From contig NC_087065.1 in NCBI RefSeq assembly GCF_963678635.1, forward strand, positions 33,729,679-33,793,678: a stretch of 64,000 nt of DNA. Direction: 5' to 3'. The stretch's first letter is position 1. Each line of letters opens with the position of its first letter. The notes beneath the pieces are model-generated. The model did not search any database and was not told where the DNA came from. It saw nothing but the letters and a program-made list of their open reading frames with translations. Below, piece by piece: positions 35,251 to 47,048 of the stretch. The translations under genes were made by a program, and so were the position numbers. Source of the DNA: Symsagittifera roscoffensis. Its lineage: Eukaryota > Xenacoelomorpha > Acoela > Convolutidae.

Positions 35251-38200
35251 TTCGCGTTTCCATTCCCTTCCCCTGTCGCATAATCTTTGCAGCTTGAAGT
35301 GTTCCCACTTGTTCCACTGGGACTTACTAACGCTTTAAGCTTTCGTCTTTCCTCTTCTCATCTCGTACAGCAACCAACTACTCCTGTTATTTTTTTATCG
35401 TTAAAAGTGAGTCACTTTAATTACTCGAACGAGCAGGCTTTTTTGGGAATCAAAACTTCCAAATGTTAGAAAATTTTGCAAAAAAAAAAATGAAAAAAAT
35501 TGGTGGTTTTCTTGGCAATGTTCTTCAGAAAATATTGGCCGATATGCTTATTTACTACAACGGTAGAACGTGCCTAATTTCTAATTCTAATTTTTATCAC
35601 ACCACCCAGAAATAACGACACTAATTTTAAAAAAAGTCCTTTTTTGTGTATTTTTTAAAGACTTTGGTCGGAATATTCTGTGCTACTTGCACTGTAACCG
35701 ACTATCCTTGTTTCATGTGGTATCTGATTTTCATGCTTAAAAATAGCTACAATTGTTTTCAGGTAGTGGCGAAGACTGTTTAGTAGTCAGAGTTCATTTC
35801 TCAAAAACTCTCAGAGTAAATATCGACAACATGCTCAACTTGAGCATGTAAAACTCAAAAAATTAAATCATTGTTCAAAAAACTTGTCAGAACTTATTGG
35901 TATTCCCCAAATAAAGTTTCATTTTGCAAAACCATTGGGAGGAGTCTCTTTAACTGTGCGGCTCCATTTTAATCTACGCACGCTGTGTAAAACTAATTTA
36001 GATGCAGTCAAATTTGTTTTTAAAAAATGGTCAAAGTAAACAAAACAAAACAACGTTCTGAAACCAATAACTGATTTCTCAAGAATAAGTAAGATCACAC
36101 ATTTACATGACAAACCTATTTGGTCAAAAAAACATAACGAAAACTTCTTTGTAGGCAGTTTTTTCTCTTTGGCTACCAAGAGCTCAGAGCAGACCATCAT
36201 CTTGTTATTTACAGAAGATCCTCCCTCGAACATAAGTCAAACCTGGAAATTGCGCACCTGCTTATTGATAAACTGGTGAGCATCTCTGCGCGAACAGTTG
36301 GTGATGTTAAAAACCTTCATTTACACTCGTATAAAGTTTTCTAACAAAAATCCAAGTTATTGGTGGACTACCATCATCATAACCAGCAAGGTAATGCTCC
36401 GGAAATTTGAGCAGAAAACCAGATATAGGCTCGTGTGACACCGATGCGGGTACTCAACCTGTCTTAGTTTGCGTCTTGTATGGAATAATGATTTAATCGT
36501 CTGCCAAGTTAATACATAGGATCACTGACTATCTCTTTATCTGTTGTTTAGCGTTTACCTCTCTTTCCATAAAGAGCTTGTGAAAAAATCCCGAAGAGGT
36601 TGCTCTATTTCTGCAGCTCATCTTATAACAGGGATTTTGTACGATTCTCCTACTTAAGCTAATTACTGCATCTTTGAACCGGTCATGGAGGTTTAATCGT
36701 TTTCTGCATGCCGAAGGAGATGAAATCCAGATAGGGTTTCAAAATCCGCATCCAATTCTCCCGAGTGTGCTGTATAGGGATGAGAAGTCAAGACTAACCC
36801 GAAAACGCTATCACTGGATAAGCTGATCCCCTTCTACGTTGGCTGTACCGCAAGAGACTCCCGACGAACTGCAGCGATAGACTTGACGAGTCCATATCAC
36901 CGTTACCTGACATCAACGAAAGTTCCTTAACACTCTATATCTTAAACCTTATTGATCTCTGCAATTCATTCGGAAGCTGAAAACAAAGAACAGTGTATCT
37001 ACAGCAAGAACTGTACAATTTATTGAAACTATTGCGGGTTGTGTGTTGTTATCTGGCCCAAGATTATATATAGGATGAAAAGCGAATATTGCGAACCGCA
37101 TTTTACTCGACTCTGAAAGAATGATTTGAAAAACTTCGTGTAGTTCAAATGGCGCCGTGTATTTGAGGTACTTGCTTTCCCTGGAAAAACGGATTCACGT
37201 TTTCATCGATTTGTTAAATTGGAATAGTAAACCTTGAAAATCATTATTGTAGTCTGCTGGATATTTCATAAAACTGTCAAATTGATTGTTTCTTTGACAA
37301 CTACGGTTTCAGATGGTTGTATCTTGAAATCCAGAAAGATCTCTCTTTATGTTTCACGGATCGTATGACACCTGAATGGGCTTAAATATGATACACTACC
37401 GTTTTTCGTATGACGTTTTTTGGTAGTATATAACATTATGCATGAAAAATAACGTTCTTGCCTGTTTCTTTTGGTCGGAAACATAATATCGATTTTTAAC
37501 TAGATGTATTAAAAAAAAGTTTGAACAAAAACTGGTTGCGTGGGATTTTTATTGCGAGTATCAAATTTGTTAGTTCTCCTTTTGGCAGCATTTTTTAACA
37601 AATTTGTTTTTAGTGGTGTTTTTCTTTGCAGTATTATCTTTACCACAGTACCTTTCAAAGCGCTTGAACTTTTTCAAAGACTTATCAATAATTAATTTTT
37701 ACAATATTAGCGTCATGCGAGTTTCTTTAGCGCAAACTATTGATGTAATTTGTGGCAAAATGGATGTATTATCGGAGAGTGAAGTATTTGCGTATGCAGT
37801 ATTACATCAAAGGTGGAACGAAATTTGCACAATTATGCATTGCATTAGCATTGATATTTGTGCATGGTATGAGACGACAATAGTCAGTAGATCAGTGTGC
37901 GAAAAAGTTAATAGGCGGTAAGACCTGAATGGGAGTATGTGTCGTCTGCTTTGACCTTTGGGACCAGCTTTGAAAACTACTTGAACTGCATGAGTCCATA
38001 GAAAGTCTAAATTGAATTTGTCCTTTGCTTTAACTGATGCAGTCGCAGAATCAGTTCTAAAATAACTTTGCTAATTGCATTAACTGGGATATCTTTGATT
38101 CTTTTTTCTAAAAATACCGCCAGAGATGAGCGGTGTGGTTATATATCGAAGTTTTCTGTGTACTTCTTTGTTAAATGCGAGCTGCCTGAGGCGTCTGATC

Positions 38201-39154
38201 GGATTGAAGGGGGATTGTATAAGGGGTTTGTACGGTCTAGCCCGCAGCCGTGCATAGCAGCAGTAGCTCTATCCTCTCTAATACCTGCCCTGCTGCTGCC
38301 CTAATCTTCTTTGAGCGCCCTCGTGATAAAATCTGTCAGTTTTGTACCCGTTTTTCTCTTTCTGATGAAAGCGACCTTTCATTGAACTTCACTTGCATGC
38401 TCATTAATTTTAGCCCCAGCAATTTCCCGCTTTTGTAAGCCACCTGACTTTTATGCTCGATTTAACCCCTTTTTAGTACGGACTGCCTAATTCACAAACC
38501 CCCCCCCCCCCCCCCCCCCCCCCCCTAATCAAAACTAGTTCTGCCTGAAGGAACTCTGTTTCTCTCCTGTTTCACTTTTGATCATTACAGACCGCAGCCG
38601 GCCTCATCCCTTGCTAACTACTGGGCGCTATATTCTTAAAAGTGTTCTAATCGTTAAACTAATTCCCAATTTCACCAACCGTAGCTGTAATTCTTTTCGG
38701 TGTCTTCGGAAAGCGCTGAAGAATCAAAGATCACCAATTTGCTTCCCCAGTGGTTCACGCATGGGGCCGTCGGAGGCGAGACAAAACCGTCACAGATCAA
38801 CTTTCGTTTTCTCTGCGTTCAAAGAGTAATCAGTGTTTTTGAACTTTTGTTCAGATGTTCATCCATCTGACTGGTTTCAGAGACAGATTGACGATAATGA
38901 ATGTCATTAAGTCGGTTTTCTTCTGACTTAGCAGCTAAAAAATAAAAGTTAAAAAGCTGTCCTAATCCCAATTAGACATTTTGTAATTATTTTTGTGACC
39001 AATAGTAAGGCCAGAAAAACACCCGACCCAAGCCAGAGAAAATTACCGTAGTTTCAATTCAAAAAAGTTTTAAATTCAAAAAACAGTTTCAATTCAAAAA
39101 AGTTTTAAAAAATAAGGTTATAAAGACGTCCATATAGTTGTTTTTCTTAATTAT
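35251..39154. other. host intron-like sequence with one R4 repeat and a poly-C tract
   Basis: No gene recognised. R4 copy 3 lies at 35590-35725 (TTTATCACACCACCCAG, GGTCGGAATATTCTGTGCTAC, GACTATCCTTGTTTCA). A 27-base C run lies at 38499-38525. Short direct repeats of AATTCAAAAAAGTTTTAAA occur at 39055-39115. Confidence 0.4.
38499..38525. repeat. poly(C) tract, 27 bases
   Basis: Uninterrupted C run. Length may be unreliable in sequencing; it could form i-motif or G-quadruplex structures on opposite strands. Confidence 0.95.
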
Positions 39155-39564
39155 TGGAACCTGATCTAAACTACATTTTATGATTGGATAAATTAGATAT
39201 TTTACCAATGTAAAGTATTTAATATTAACCAATCATGATCCATCTAACTAACAATCCACTTATTTGTAAGTGCTGAAATTACTTGTAATTTCAGCACCAG
39301 AGAGATTTGAATTTAACTTAGAAATTAGTTGAACTCTCCCGAGTACTTCAGCAGCCGCAATAAACCAGTATACCCTAGATCTATTGAGCCTAGCAGAGAC
39401 TAGTTAAACAACCTGAGACTAGATAGTATAAGAGTAAGATTAGGATCGGTATTAGACTAAGAAGTTGCACGAATCTATCCGGCCGAAAATAAGATAGCGT
39501 GACGAGCAGACGGTGTACCCTATCCGAAATTACTCTATGAGTTATACACTTCGGTCATAACTCA
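39155..39564 (+). repeat. 5' LTR of env-containing Ty3/gypsy-like element
   Basis: 410 bp with TG...CA ends, and identical by eye to 62497-62906. It contains an AATAAA poly(A) signal at about 39358 and a perfect 12-bp stem with a 4-base CTTG loop at 39270-39297. The identity of the two LTRs indicates recent insertion. Confidence 0.95.
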
Positions 39565-39566
39565 TC

Positions 39567-39589
39567 TGGTGCGACCATAAGTCTCGAAC
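39567..39589 (+). promoter_or_regulatory. primer-binding site of the gypsy-like element
   Basis: TGGTGCGACCATAAGTCTC starts two bases after the LTR. Its complement would be a tRNA 3' end ...CGCACCA preceded by a T arm with GTTCGAGAC, so both the CCA end and TTCGA loop are matched. I cannot name the tRNA. Confidence 0.65.
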
Positions 39590-40813
39590 AAGACCTTAAT
39601 AGCTTAGCATTAACCAATAATAGATTAGAAATTAGACAAAACATTTACAAAATGTTATACGACAATAATTTAATCGAAATGTCTCTACGACTCAATAGAT
39701 CAGAGCCAATATTCCGAACGATAACAGAACTACCCGGAATTGGAAGAAGACCTCGAACCAGAGACGACATACGACAAAGCAGAAACTTACCATATAGTTA
39801 TATGATAGTTCGGCAAAAGCCAGAACAAACTTTTGTATTTAGAATACTACTAGCAATGAATTTACATTTTCATTTGCAAACATAAAATTTTGAAGTCAAT
39901 CTTCAAAATCATTTCAGGCGCTAAACAAAATTATTAATATACAATAACGATTGATAAAAAGATCTCAGATCGTTTTCCAAAATTCTGCAGTAAAATACAA
40001 AACATGTTTGAAAAATATTTATTGAAAAATCAAAATAAAAATTAGTAGCATGACAATAAATGATTAGTAATTATAAATCATCCTGTTGTTCCAGCTTCAT
40101 CGCCTAAACATAACAGCAATCATAAGCTCACTAATATCATAAAAATACTAAATCTATTCTTTACACAAATTTAAAACATTTTAAACTTAAATTCACTTAA
40201 TTTTAAAATCAGATCATCAAGGCTTATCCTTGGATCTTAAATCATTTTCTATTTAATTAAATTTAAAACTTGATCATCAAGGCCTATCCTTGGATCAAAA
40301 AGAACAACTTTGTTCTCCCCCACCCACTTAAACGAGTGTCTAACGACCTCAAACGTCGATTCACTATCCAACCCTTTCTAAAAACCCAGGACTAATAGAA
40401 ATTTTTGAACAAAACTAATCATTCAAATTAGGATAAACAGTGAAGAACTTCGGTTATTCATCCTTCACTTGATCCCCCCTCTTACCAGACCCAGGACAAA
40501 TCTTAGACTTAGTAAGTTTAAAATAGTATCTAACGAACTACTCGCGTTCTAATTATACCTGAACCCTGTGGATCGATTTACTATTCTCCAACCCTGAACA
40601 CAATCACTACCCTTAAGTAAGATTAAGTAAGTTAACACCTTAGCTTATACTAGCCACGAGAAAGTATAAAATCATTCTTCGGAATCGATATACTTTTCTC
40701 CCCAACCCCGAACAAATAGACCCAGGTTAGGCTAACAAAAAACTCGTAAGGACTAACAGTTTAAGCAAATAGAAATCATTTAACAACCTTTTGCATCCGT
40801 CATCCTAAACCTT
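39590..40813 (+). other. leader of the gypsy-like element with repeated hairpins
   Basis: About 1.2 kb without a convincing gene, apart from a 77-codon open frame at 39652-39885 of unknown meaning. ATCATCAAGGCTTATCCTTGG (40208-40240) and the near-copy at 40268-40298 are both self-complementary (CAAGG/CCTTG). GTGAAG...CTTCAC near 40440-40470 and GAAAGTATA...TATACTTTTC near 40659-40698 can also pair. Stretches ending in CCAACCC recur. Such structured leaders can hold packaging or dimerisation signals. Confidence 0.5.
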
Positions 40814-41281
40814 ATGTCATTTAAAAACCTAGAAAATAAACAAACAATCGTTTTACACAATTGTGAAATAAATAACAAAAAATACGACCTTGTAATCACA
40901 CCTCATACAAAAACAGTTGGATACATTAGAACAAAACGACAAACATTAAAGAGAAAAATACTAACTAAACAAAGACAAATAACACGAAAAAGATTTTCAA
41001 AAAATCGAAACGCATTTTCAGAATCAGAAACCAACAGTTTAGACGAACTTTATAAACTAAAAGAATCAATAGATAAAAATTGCCCAATTCACGATCAATT
41101 ATATTTCTCTGACTCAGAAACAACTTCAAATTCATCAAAAAGAGGAAAAAGAAGAATAAAAAAGCAGTATAAACACAAACCAGTACATTTATACAATTGG
41201 AATCAACCAATTAGACACATTGATAATTACATATTAACAGTCATCGAACGAAAAAATGAGCTCAACGCACACTCCAGGTGA
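40814..41281 (+). CDS. small, very basic ORF upstream of gag (ORF1, function unknown)
   Basis: 155 residues, ATG at 40814, ending 26 bases inside gag-pol (ATG 41256) in another frame. Two arginine/lysine clusters, RTKRQTLKRKILTKQRQITR at about residues 39-58 and KRGKRRIKKQYKHK at about 113-126, flank an acidic/serine-rich middle (SESETNSLDE). Such clusters usually bind RNA or direct a protein to the nucleus. An extra ORF ahead of gag is unusual in LTR elements. By position and charge it could be a regulatory RNA-binding protein, but I recognise no family and the role is inference. The frame is intact. Confidence 0.7.
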   Translation: MSFKNLENKQTIVLHNCEINNKKYDLVITPHTKTVGYIRTKRQTLKRKILTKQRQITRKRFSKNRNAFSESETNSLDELYKLKESIDKNCPIHDQLYFSDSETTSNSSKRGKRRIKKQYKHKPVHLYNWNQPIRHIDNYILTVIERKNELNAHSR

Positions 41282-44200
41282 AGAAAGTCCAGATGATGAT
41301 GATATTTTCCCCTTTATCGTAGACGCAACCACTGATAGAGGACAGCATATATTCTGCAAAAATTTACTCTTAAATTTGTTTGAACCCGGAATCAGTCCAT
41401 GTAAAACAGAGTTCCCAGATGTAAAAATCAAAAGACAAATTATCGATCACTATCTAAAAGATATATGTAACCTAACACAAAAATACGGAATCTACTCCAT
41501 AGAATTCAGCTCACCAAACCAGAATCACAGTAAATATATAATTCAAACAGACGACCTTGATTTAGAATTCTCAAAAATATTCTCAGAATATATAAAAAGC
41601 ATCCAATATAATAACTCACAAAGAGCAAACTCCATATTCACCAATGAAGTTTTTGCGATAATATATAGTTATATCTCGATATTAGAAAACGAAATCCAGA
41701 TACCAAATGTCTCACCAACAGAAACATCTAAACATATAAGAGTACGACATGAAATCACACTACTCTCTAGTTTTCTAAATATAATTAAAGAAAATTTCAC
41801 GAAAGATGAAGTTTCACAACATACAAAACACGACTTACAAAAAATCTTGGCATGGTTCATAATAGAATATTTCACACATAATATTGATTTAATTTCACAA
41901 GCAAGAAAAAATTTTAGACCCCAAAACTCAAACGATGATACTGCCATCACAGAACAATCAGACTATGTTTGGGACCCCGAATGGTCTCATCCCGCATTCA
42001 TAAACTTCCCACAATCAATCTCAAGTCAAGCAATAAGTACGATATCTTATGTAAGAGATTATGTACGAGTAATACCATTAACCATTGATGCAACACCATT
42101 AAACTATAATACATTTTTACCCGATATGCAAAATAATAGTTTAAACTCTACAGTCATACACAATGAAAACCTCAATGGAACTAGGAATCTTACTCAACAA
42201 GATATCCAGACACCATCACACTTCATAAATGAAGAAATCGTACACACAACAACTACACAACAAAGTATTTCACCAATACGTCCAAGCTTAACAACACCAA
42301 GAAATACAAATTCTTCACAAACACAGGTAACATTACAATCAACCGTTAAACCTTCGGTTGCTCCAAAATATTCACACATGGATTACCAAACATACAGACC
42401 CATGACAATACCGCCAAAAACACGCAAAACGTTCACTAGAAACAACTTTGCAGACCATAATTATAATTACACACATCCATCAAAAACAAGTTATCAACCA
42501 CGAAAAAATTTTAGTAATTATACAAGACCTCGAAACTGGGATAACCCAATGGCACCACCTAATTCAGTAAATTTCCAAACAAATTTACATCCTCCACAGG
42601 ATCGTAGTGAAAACTATCCATTTTTTCAACAAAATAAAAATAAAAAGCAAACATCTTATCAAATGGATTACTTATCCTCAGATGATGATTTCTTACAACC
42701 AGATATATTTACACCCAATAATCAAGAATATCGTGGACAAGGAATACAGAAACCACATACATATCATCGAATTTTTTCTCCACAACCAATAGATACACAA
42801 ATTCAACAACCAATTCAACAACAAAACCCAATTAATAAATCTTTTCAACCAATTCAGCAACAAAACCCAATGATTGCAAACTCGTACCAACCAGCACAAA
42901 TGCAAAATGAAATACCACTCCCATATTATCTTCAACAACACGAAATAACAAGAAATCAACTTTCAAATTTTTCTCAAATGCCAAATGCAGCAGAATCATT
43001 ACAAATGACGATGAATCCATACCTTATGGGTGGATCATCAATAACATCAAATAAACCTTTAATGGTATTCACAGGAACAGACCCTGAATATTCTGTAGAA
43101 GACTATTTAAATGCAGTCACAGCAAATTTGATTTTAAATATAGGACCTGAACCAATTAATACGCCACTACATCAAAACTGGATACATCGACGCACAGCGT
43201 TAATACAAACAACTCTAGATGGCGCAGCCCAAAAATGGTTTTCAGTATTGCCTATAGAAATAAAATCAAATTTGAAAAGATTTACACAAGAATTTTCAAA
43301 AATGTTTGACTCCGAAAGAAACAAACAACAACAAAGAGTTTTATGTAATGAAGTTCGCAGATTACCAAACGAAACCATCAAGCAATTAGCAGTACGAATC
43401 GAAACACTAGTTCGAAAAGCATATTCATTAAATACACATGACTATAAAAACACAAAGATGACAGAAATCTTAATGATGACCTTAACACCACAATTAAGGA
43501 AAATAGCAATAAAAAAGAGAGCATCCCATCCTTCGTCAATTCGAGAACCCGATTTAGATTTTCGAAAACTAGTAGACAAACTAGAACAAGCAGAAATCAC
43601 AATGAAACTCGAAGAAACGGAAAATCTGAAATTACAATACGTTAACAGAATTGAAACAGCTTCCACAAATATAAACAATATACAAGAATCAGATACAGAT
43701 CTCGTTGAAAAAATCACTGAAATACTCAATATTTACGAAAAACACCCAAACTTTAAAGGCAAACCATCTTTCAAAAAATGGTGTAATTATTGCCGACGAT
43801 ACGGACATAGTATTTCTGAATGTAGACAAAAACAGCAAGACAATCAAAATAAACCTCAAAAATATAAAGAACCAAATAAATCATTCTATCAATACATGAA
43901 AAAAGATCAAAATCTACCGAACAAAACAGTCTACAGCAACAACAGTTCAGGAAAACCACTCCCGAACAATACAAATTATACAAGAAATCAATCACCATAT
44001 AACTCAAGTTATAGAGGAAGATCACCAGAACGAAGAAACACGCATAATTCATCACAAAATCACTACAATAGACCAAATAGTCGAAATAACTACTCCAGAT
44101 CACATTCAAATACACAACGATTTGTTTCTAGATCTAATTCCCAATCAAGAAATAATTATTATCCAAACAATCAATCACGAAATTCATCATACAATAGGAA

Positions 44201-46694
44201 TAGAAACTACTCAAATAATCGGAATAGAAGTTATTCAAACAACCGAAACCAGAATTACCCGAACAATCAATCAAGGAATAACTCATATAATAGATCGAAC
44301 TATAACAGACCAAACAATAATTACCAAAACAGATCGCGAAATAATTCACAAAATCGACACTCAAGTTATAATAATCGTTATAGAAATTATTCCCAATCAC
44401 CACACCGGAATAATAATAACTATAATAATTCTAATAATCGCCACAGAAGTAGTACACCTAAACATCAAAGACATATTAATCAAGTACAATCTAATCCAGA
44501 AACAACATCAGACCCTCCAGGTATTGATGACACAGTAACTGATACGTTACAACTCAACCAAATAAACTGTGAATCATCAGATTCAGAAAGCGATGCAGAA
44601 AACACTCTCTCCATCAACATGATAAAAGTCGAAAATGACTATGAACCTGTTATATATGAAGAACCTTTTTCATCACACATATATGAGAATCAATCAGAAC
44701 TCCTTCACAATTATTATATTGAACCCGTCCATTCCACACCGACGACACAAAAAACTAATGAAATTAACACTACAAACCAAACCAATGAGAAAGAAAAAAC
44801 AAAATGTTTAAATACAAATCACATCTATCAAAACATACAAAAAGAACAACCCAAAGAAAAAATTTGGACAATACCATTTCTTTTGGAAAGCCCAAAAAGC
44901 AAAGAATTTCAACCACCAGATCTTGAAATTGATTTTTTAATTGATTCAGGAGCAGAATCAAATATAATAAACATTCCCACATGGAATGAAATAAAAACCT
45001 TACACCCAAAGCTAACACCTCTTGAAACCTCCAGCAAACTAGCAACAGCACAAGGATCAACATTAATAAACTACGGAAAAATTCAATTATTTCTTCTCCC
45101 CACAAGAACAATGGAGCAAAACAAAATTTTAACCAAACCATTTAAACAAATATTCCATATCACTGATATTAAACATAATATCATTGGAATACCATTTATC
45201 TCTAAATATATACCAACAATCAACATCTTGAATAGTAAAATATTAATCAAAGATAAATATACAAAAACAAAAGACACATCCCTAACATTTTTTCAAAGAT
45301 TAAATAAACAACCACCATTTTTTTCAAAATTTTACCCAATATATAACCAGCAAAGAAAACACTTGAAACCACTATCAGGAAACATCTATAATTTTTCAAT
45401 CAAACAAGTTCACCAATATGATAAAAAACAAAACAAACAAAAATTTTATATGTCAGATTTTGAATTCAAACCTATTCATAAGTTTTTCAAAATCACAATC
45501 TCATCAATAAAATATTTGAAAAACTCGAATTCAGATATTATTTCCTTACATGTATACAACAATACACCTTACCAAGTAACATTACCTTTAGGACTTTTAG
45601 GCTATTGCGAAACCAACGCTACAATATTACCAATACACGAAAAAGCATATCGTGTAAAAAATATACTCCAATTACTAGATATTTGCCAATCCACAATCCT
45701 TAATGAAGAATTATCTATAAATAATATAATAAGTAACGAAAACAGAAATACGGATTATTTCACAAAAACCCCATATTTCAAACCTACATTCAACATAAGT
45801 AACTACACAGAGAATCAACAGAAATTTTTAACAATGTTTAATTTCCAACATTCACAAATAACACAAGACGAATTTGAAAAACTAGCAAAACAGCTAATTA
45901 AATATTCATCAGTCTATGCAACATCCAAATTTGATGTTGGCAAAATCAGCTCATCACTACATCTCCCATTAAAACCAGACGCAGTTTTCAAAAAACAAAG
46001 AGCAAGTAAAGTACCAATTCACTTACACGATAAAGTGAACAGATTACTCGACATTTTAGAACAATACAACATTATATCACCAGTAAACAAAGAGGAACAA
46101 CCAAAAGGCAACACATTTATCAACCCTGTTATCATTCTAGCCAAAGGAGAATCATTAAAAATTGTTCTCGATGCTAGATACCTCAACTCACTCATAGATG
46201 AATCAAAGTGTAATTGGCCCATTGAACCAATACAAGTTATTTTAACAAAAATAAACGGAAAATACTTTACCACCGCCGATATGAATAGTGCATATAATCA
46301 AATGCCATTAGATGAACAATCACGACGCTTAACACAATTTGTTATTGGAAATCAACAATACGAATTCAACCGCTTATTCTATGGAATATCCATAGGACCA
46401 GCAGCATTTTCAGCTTTTATGAGCAAAATTTTTCGACCACTAATACTCAAGAAAAACGCAATCACCTATTTAGACGATGTTTTTATGCAATCACAAACAA
46501 AAGAGGAAATGTTCAATGTTTTAGAACAATATCACCAAATACTTCAGAACGAAAATCTGAAGGCCGCCCCCGATAAATCACACTTCTTTTTGACAAAAGT
46601 TAAATTCTTAGGGCATAATATAGAAAGTGTTGAGGACAGACGAGCTCAATGCCAGACTAGTGAAATACCAGACCAAACTCAAGGTCAGACTTGA
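41256..46694 (+). pseudogene. gag-pol polyprotein, N-terminal part (gag, protease, RT), cut by copia
   Basis: The native frame runs from ATG 41256 to 46627; the last codons are copia LTR. Residues 1-560 are unlike known gag, with Q/P-rich repeats (PIQQQNP). About 600-780 form a retrotransposon gag domain (VFTGTDPEYSVEDYL, LDGAAQKWF). C843 starts a zinc knuckle CNYCRRYGHSISEC. Residues ~870-1090 are a low-complexity N/S/R-rich tract. D1230 lies in the protease motif LIDSGAESN. RT follows from about 1580 with FTTADMNSAYNQMPL and YLDD at 1738. Gag and pol share one frame with no stop between them. It overlaps ORF1 by 26 bases. Beyond 51475 the original frame resumes, but an in-frame TAA at 51498-51500 breaks it. 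Confidence 0.9.
46623..46627. repeat. copia target-site duplication, left (GAAAG)
   Basis: GAAAG here and at 51471-51475, the 5-bp duplication expected for copia integrase. Confidence 0.95.
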
Positions 46695-46950
46695 GCAATA
46701 GAAACCTAATTAAAGGTCAACTGGTATAAAACTCAATGCACTCAGACAAGGTCAACTGGTCTGCTGGTATTTGATAAACTAATTAATTAACTGGTACTAT
46801 TTGATGCTCAGTTTGTCGTGTCATTTTATAAACACAATCTCAATTCATTCTTCAACAATCAGTATCTCTTCTCTCTCCTCAGTTGAAACCTCAGATAACT
46901 CTCAAACCTCTATCCCCTAGTCCTACTTGCTCTAACTCTGAATCTTAACA
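46628..46950 (+). repeat. copia 5' LTR
   Basis: 323 bp, TG...CA, identical by eye to 51148-51470. It contains TATAAA-like motifs and a pyrimidine-rich 3' half. Confidence 0.95.
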
Positions 46951-46964
46951 GGTTATGGGCCCAG
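46951..46964 (+). promoter_or_regulatory. copia primer-binding site, internal initiator tRNA-Met fragment
   Basis: GGTTATGGGCCCAG directly after the LTR is complementary to the anticodon-stem region (CTGGGCCCATAACC) of initiator tRNA-Met. Drosophila copia is known to prime from this internal fragment and not from the tRNA 3' end. Confidence 0.85.
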
Positions 46965-47048
46965 ATTTCTAAACTTTTTGATTTAATAATTATTTGATTT
47001 CTGTCAGAGTTTTTTTTTAGCTTTTATCTAGCCTTTAGCAAAGCAGAG

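Noticed and set aside
37604-37921. 105-codon open frame, hydrophobic start
   Set aside because: Hydrophobicity follows from T-rich DNA; no conserved motif and no regulatory context.
44122-44538. 138-codon plus frame inside gag
   Set aside because: Out-of-frame reading of the N/S/R-rich repeat tract, giving only I/T/R repeats.
42194-45277. Minus-strand frames opposite gag-pol (several of 60-120 codons)
   Set aside because: Shadows of the A-rich gag-pol frame; they consist of low-complexity Y/F/L strings.
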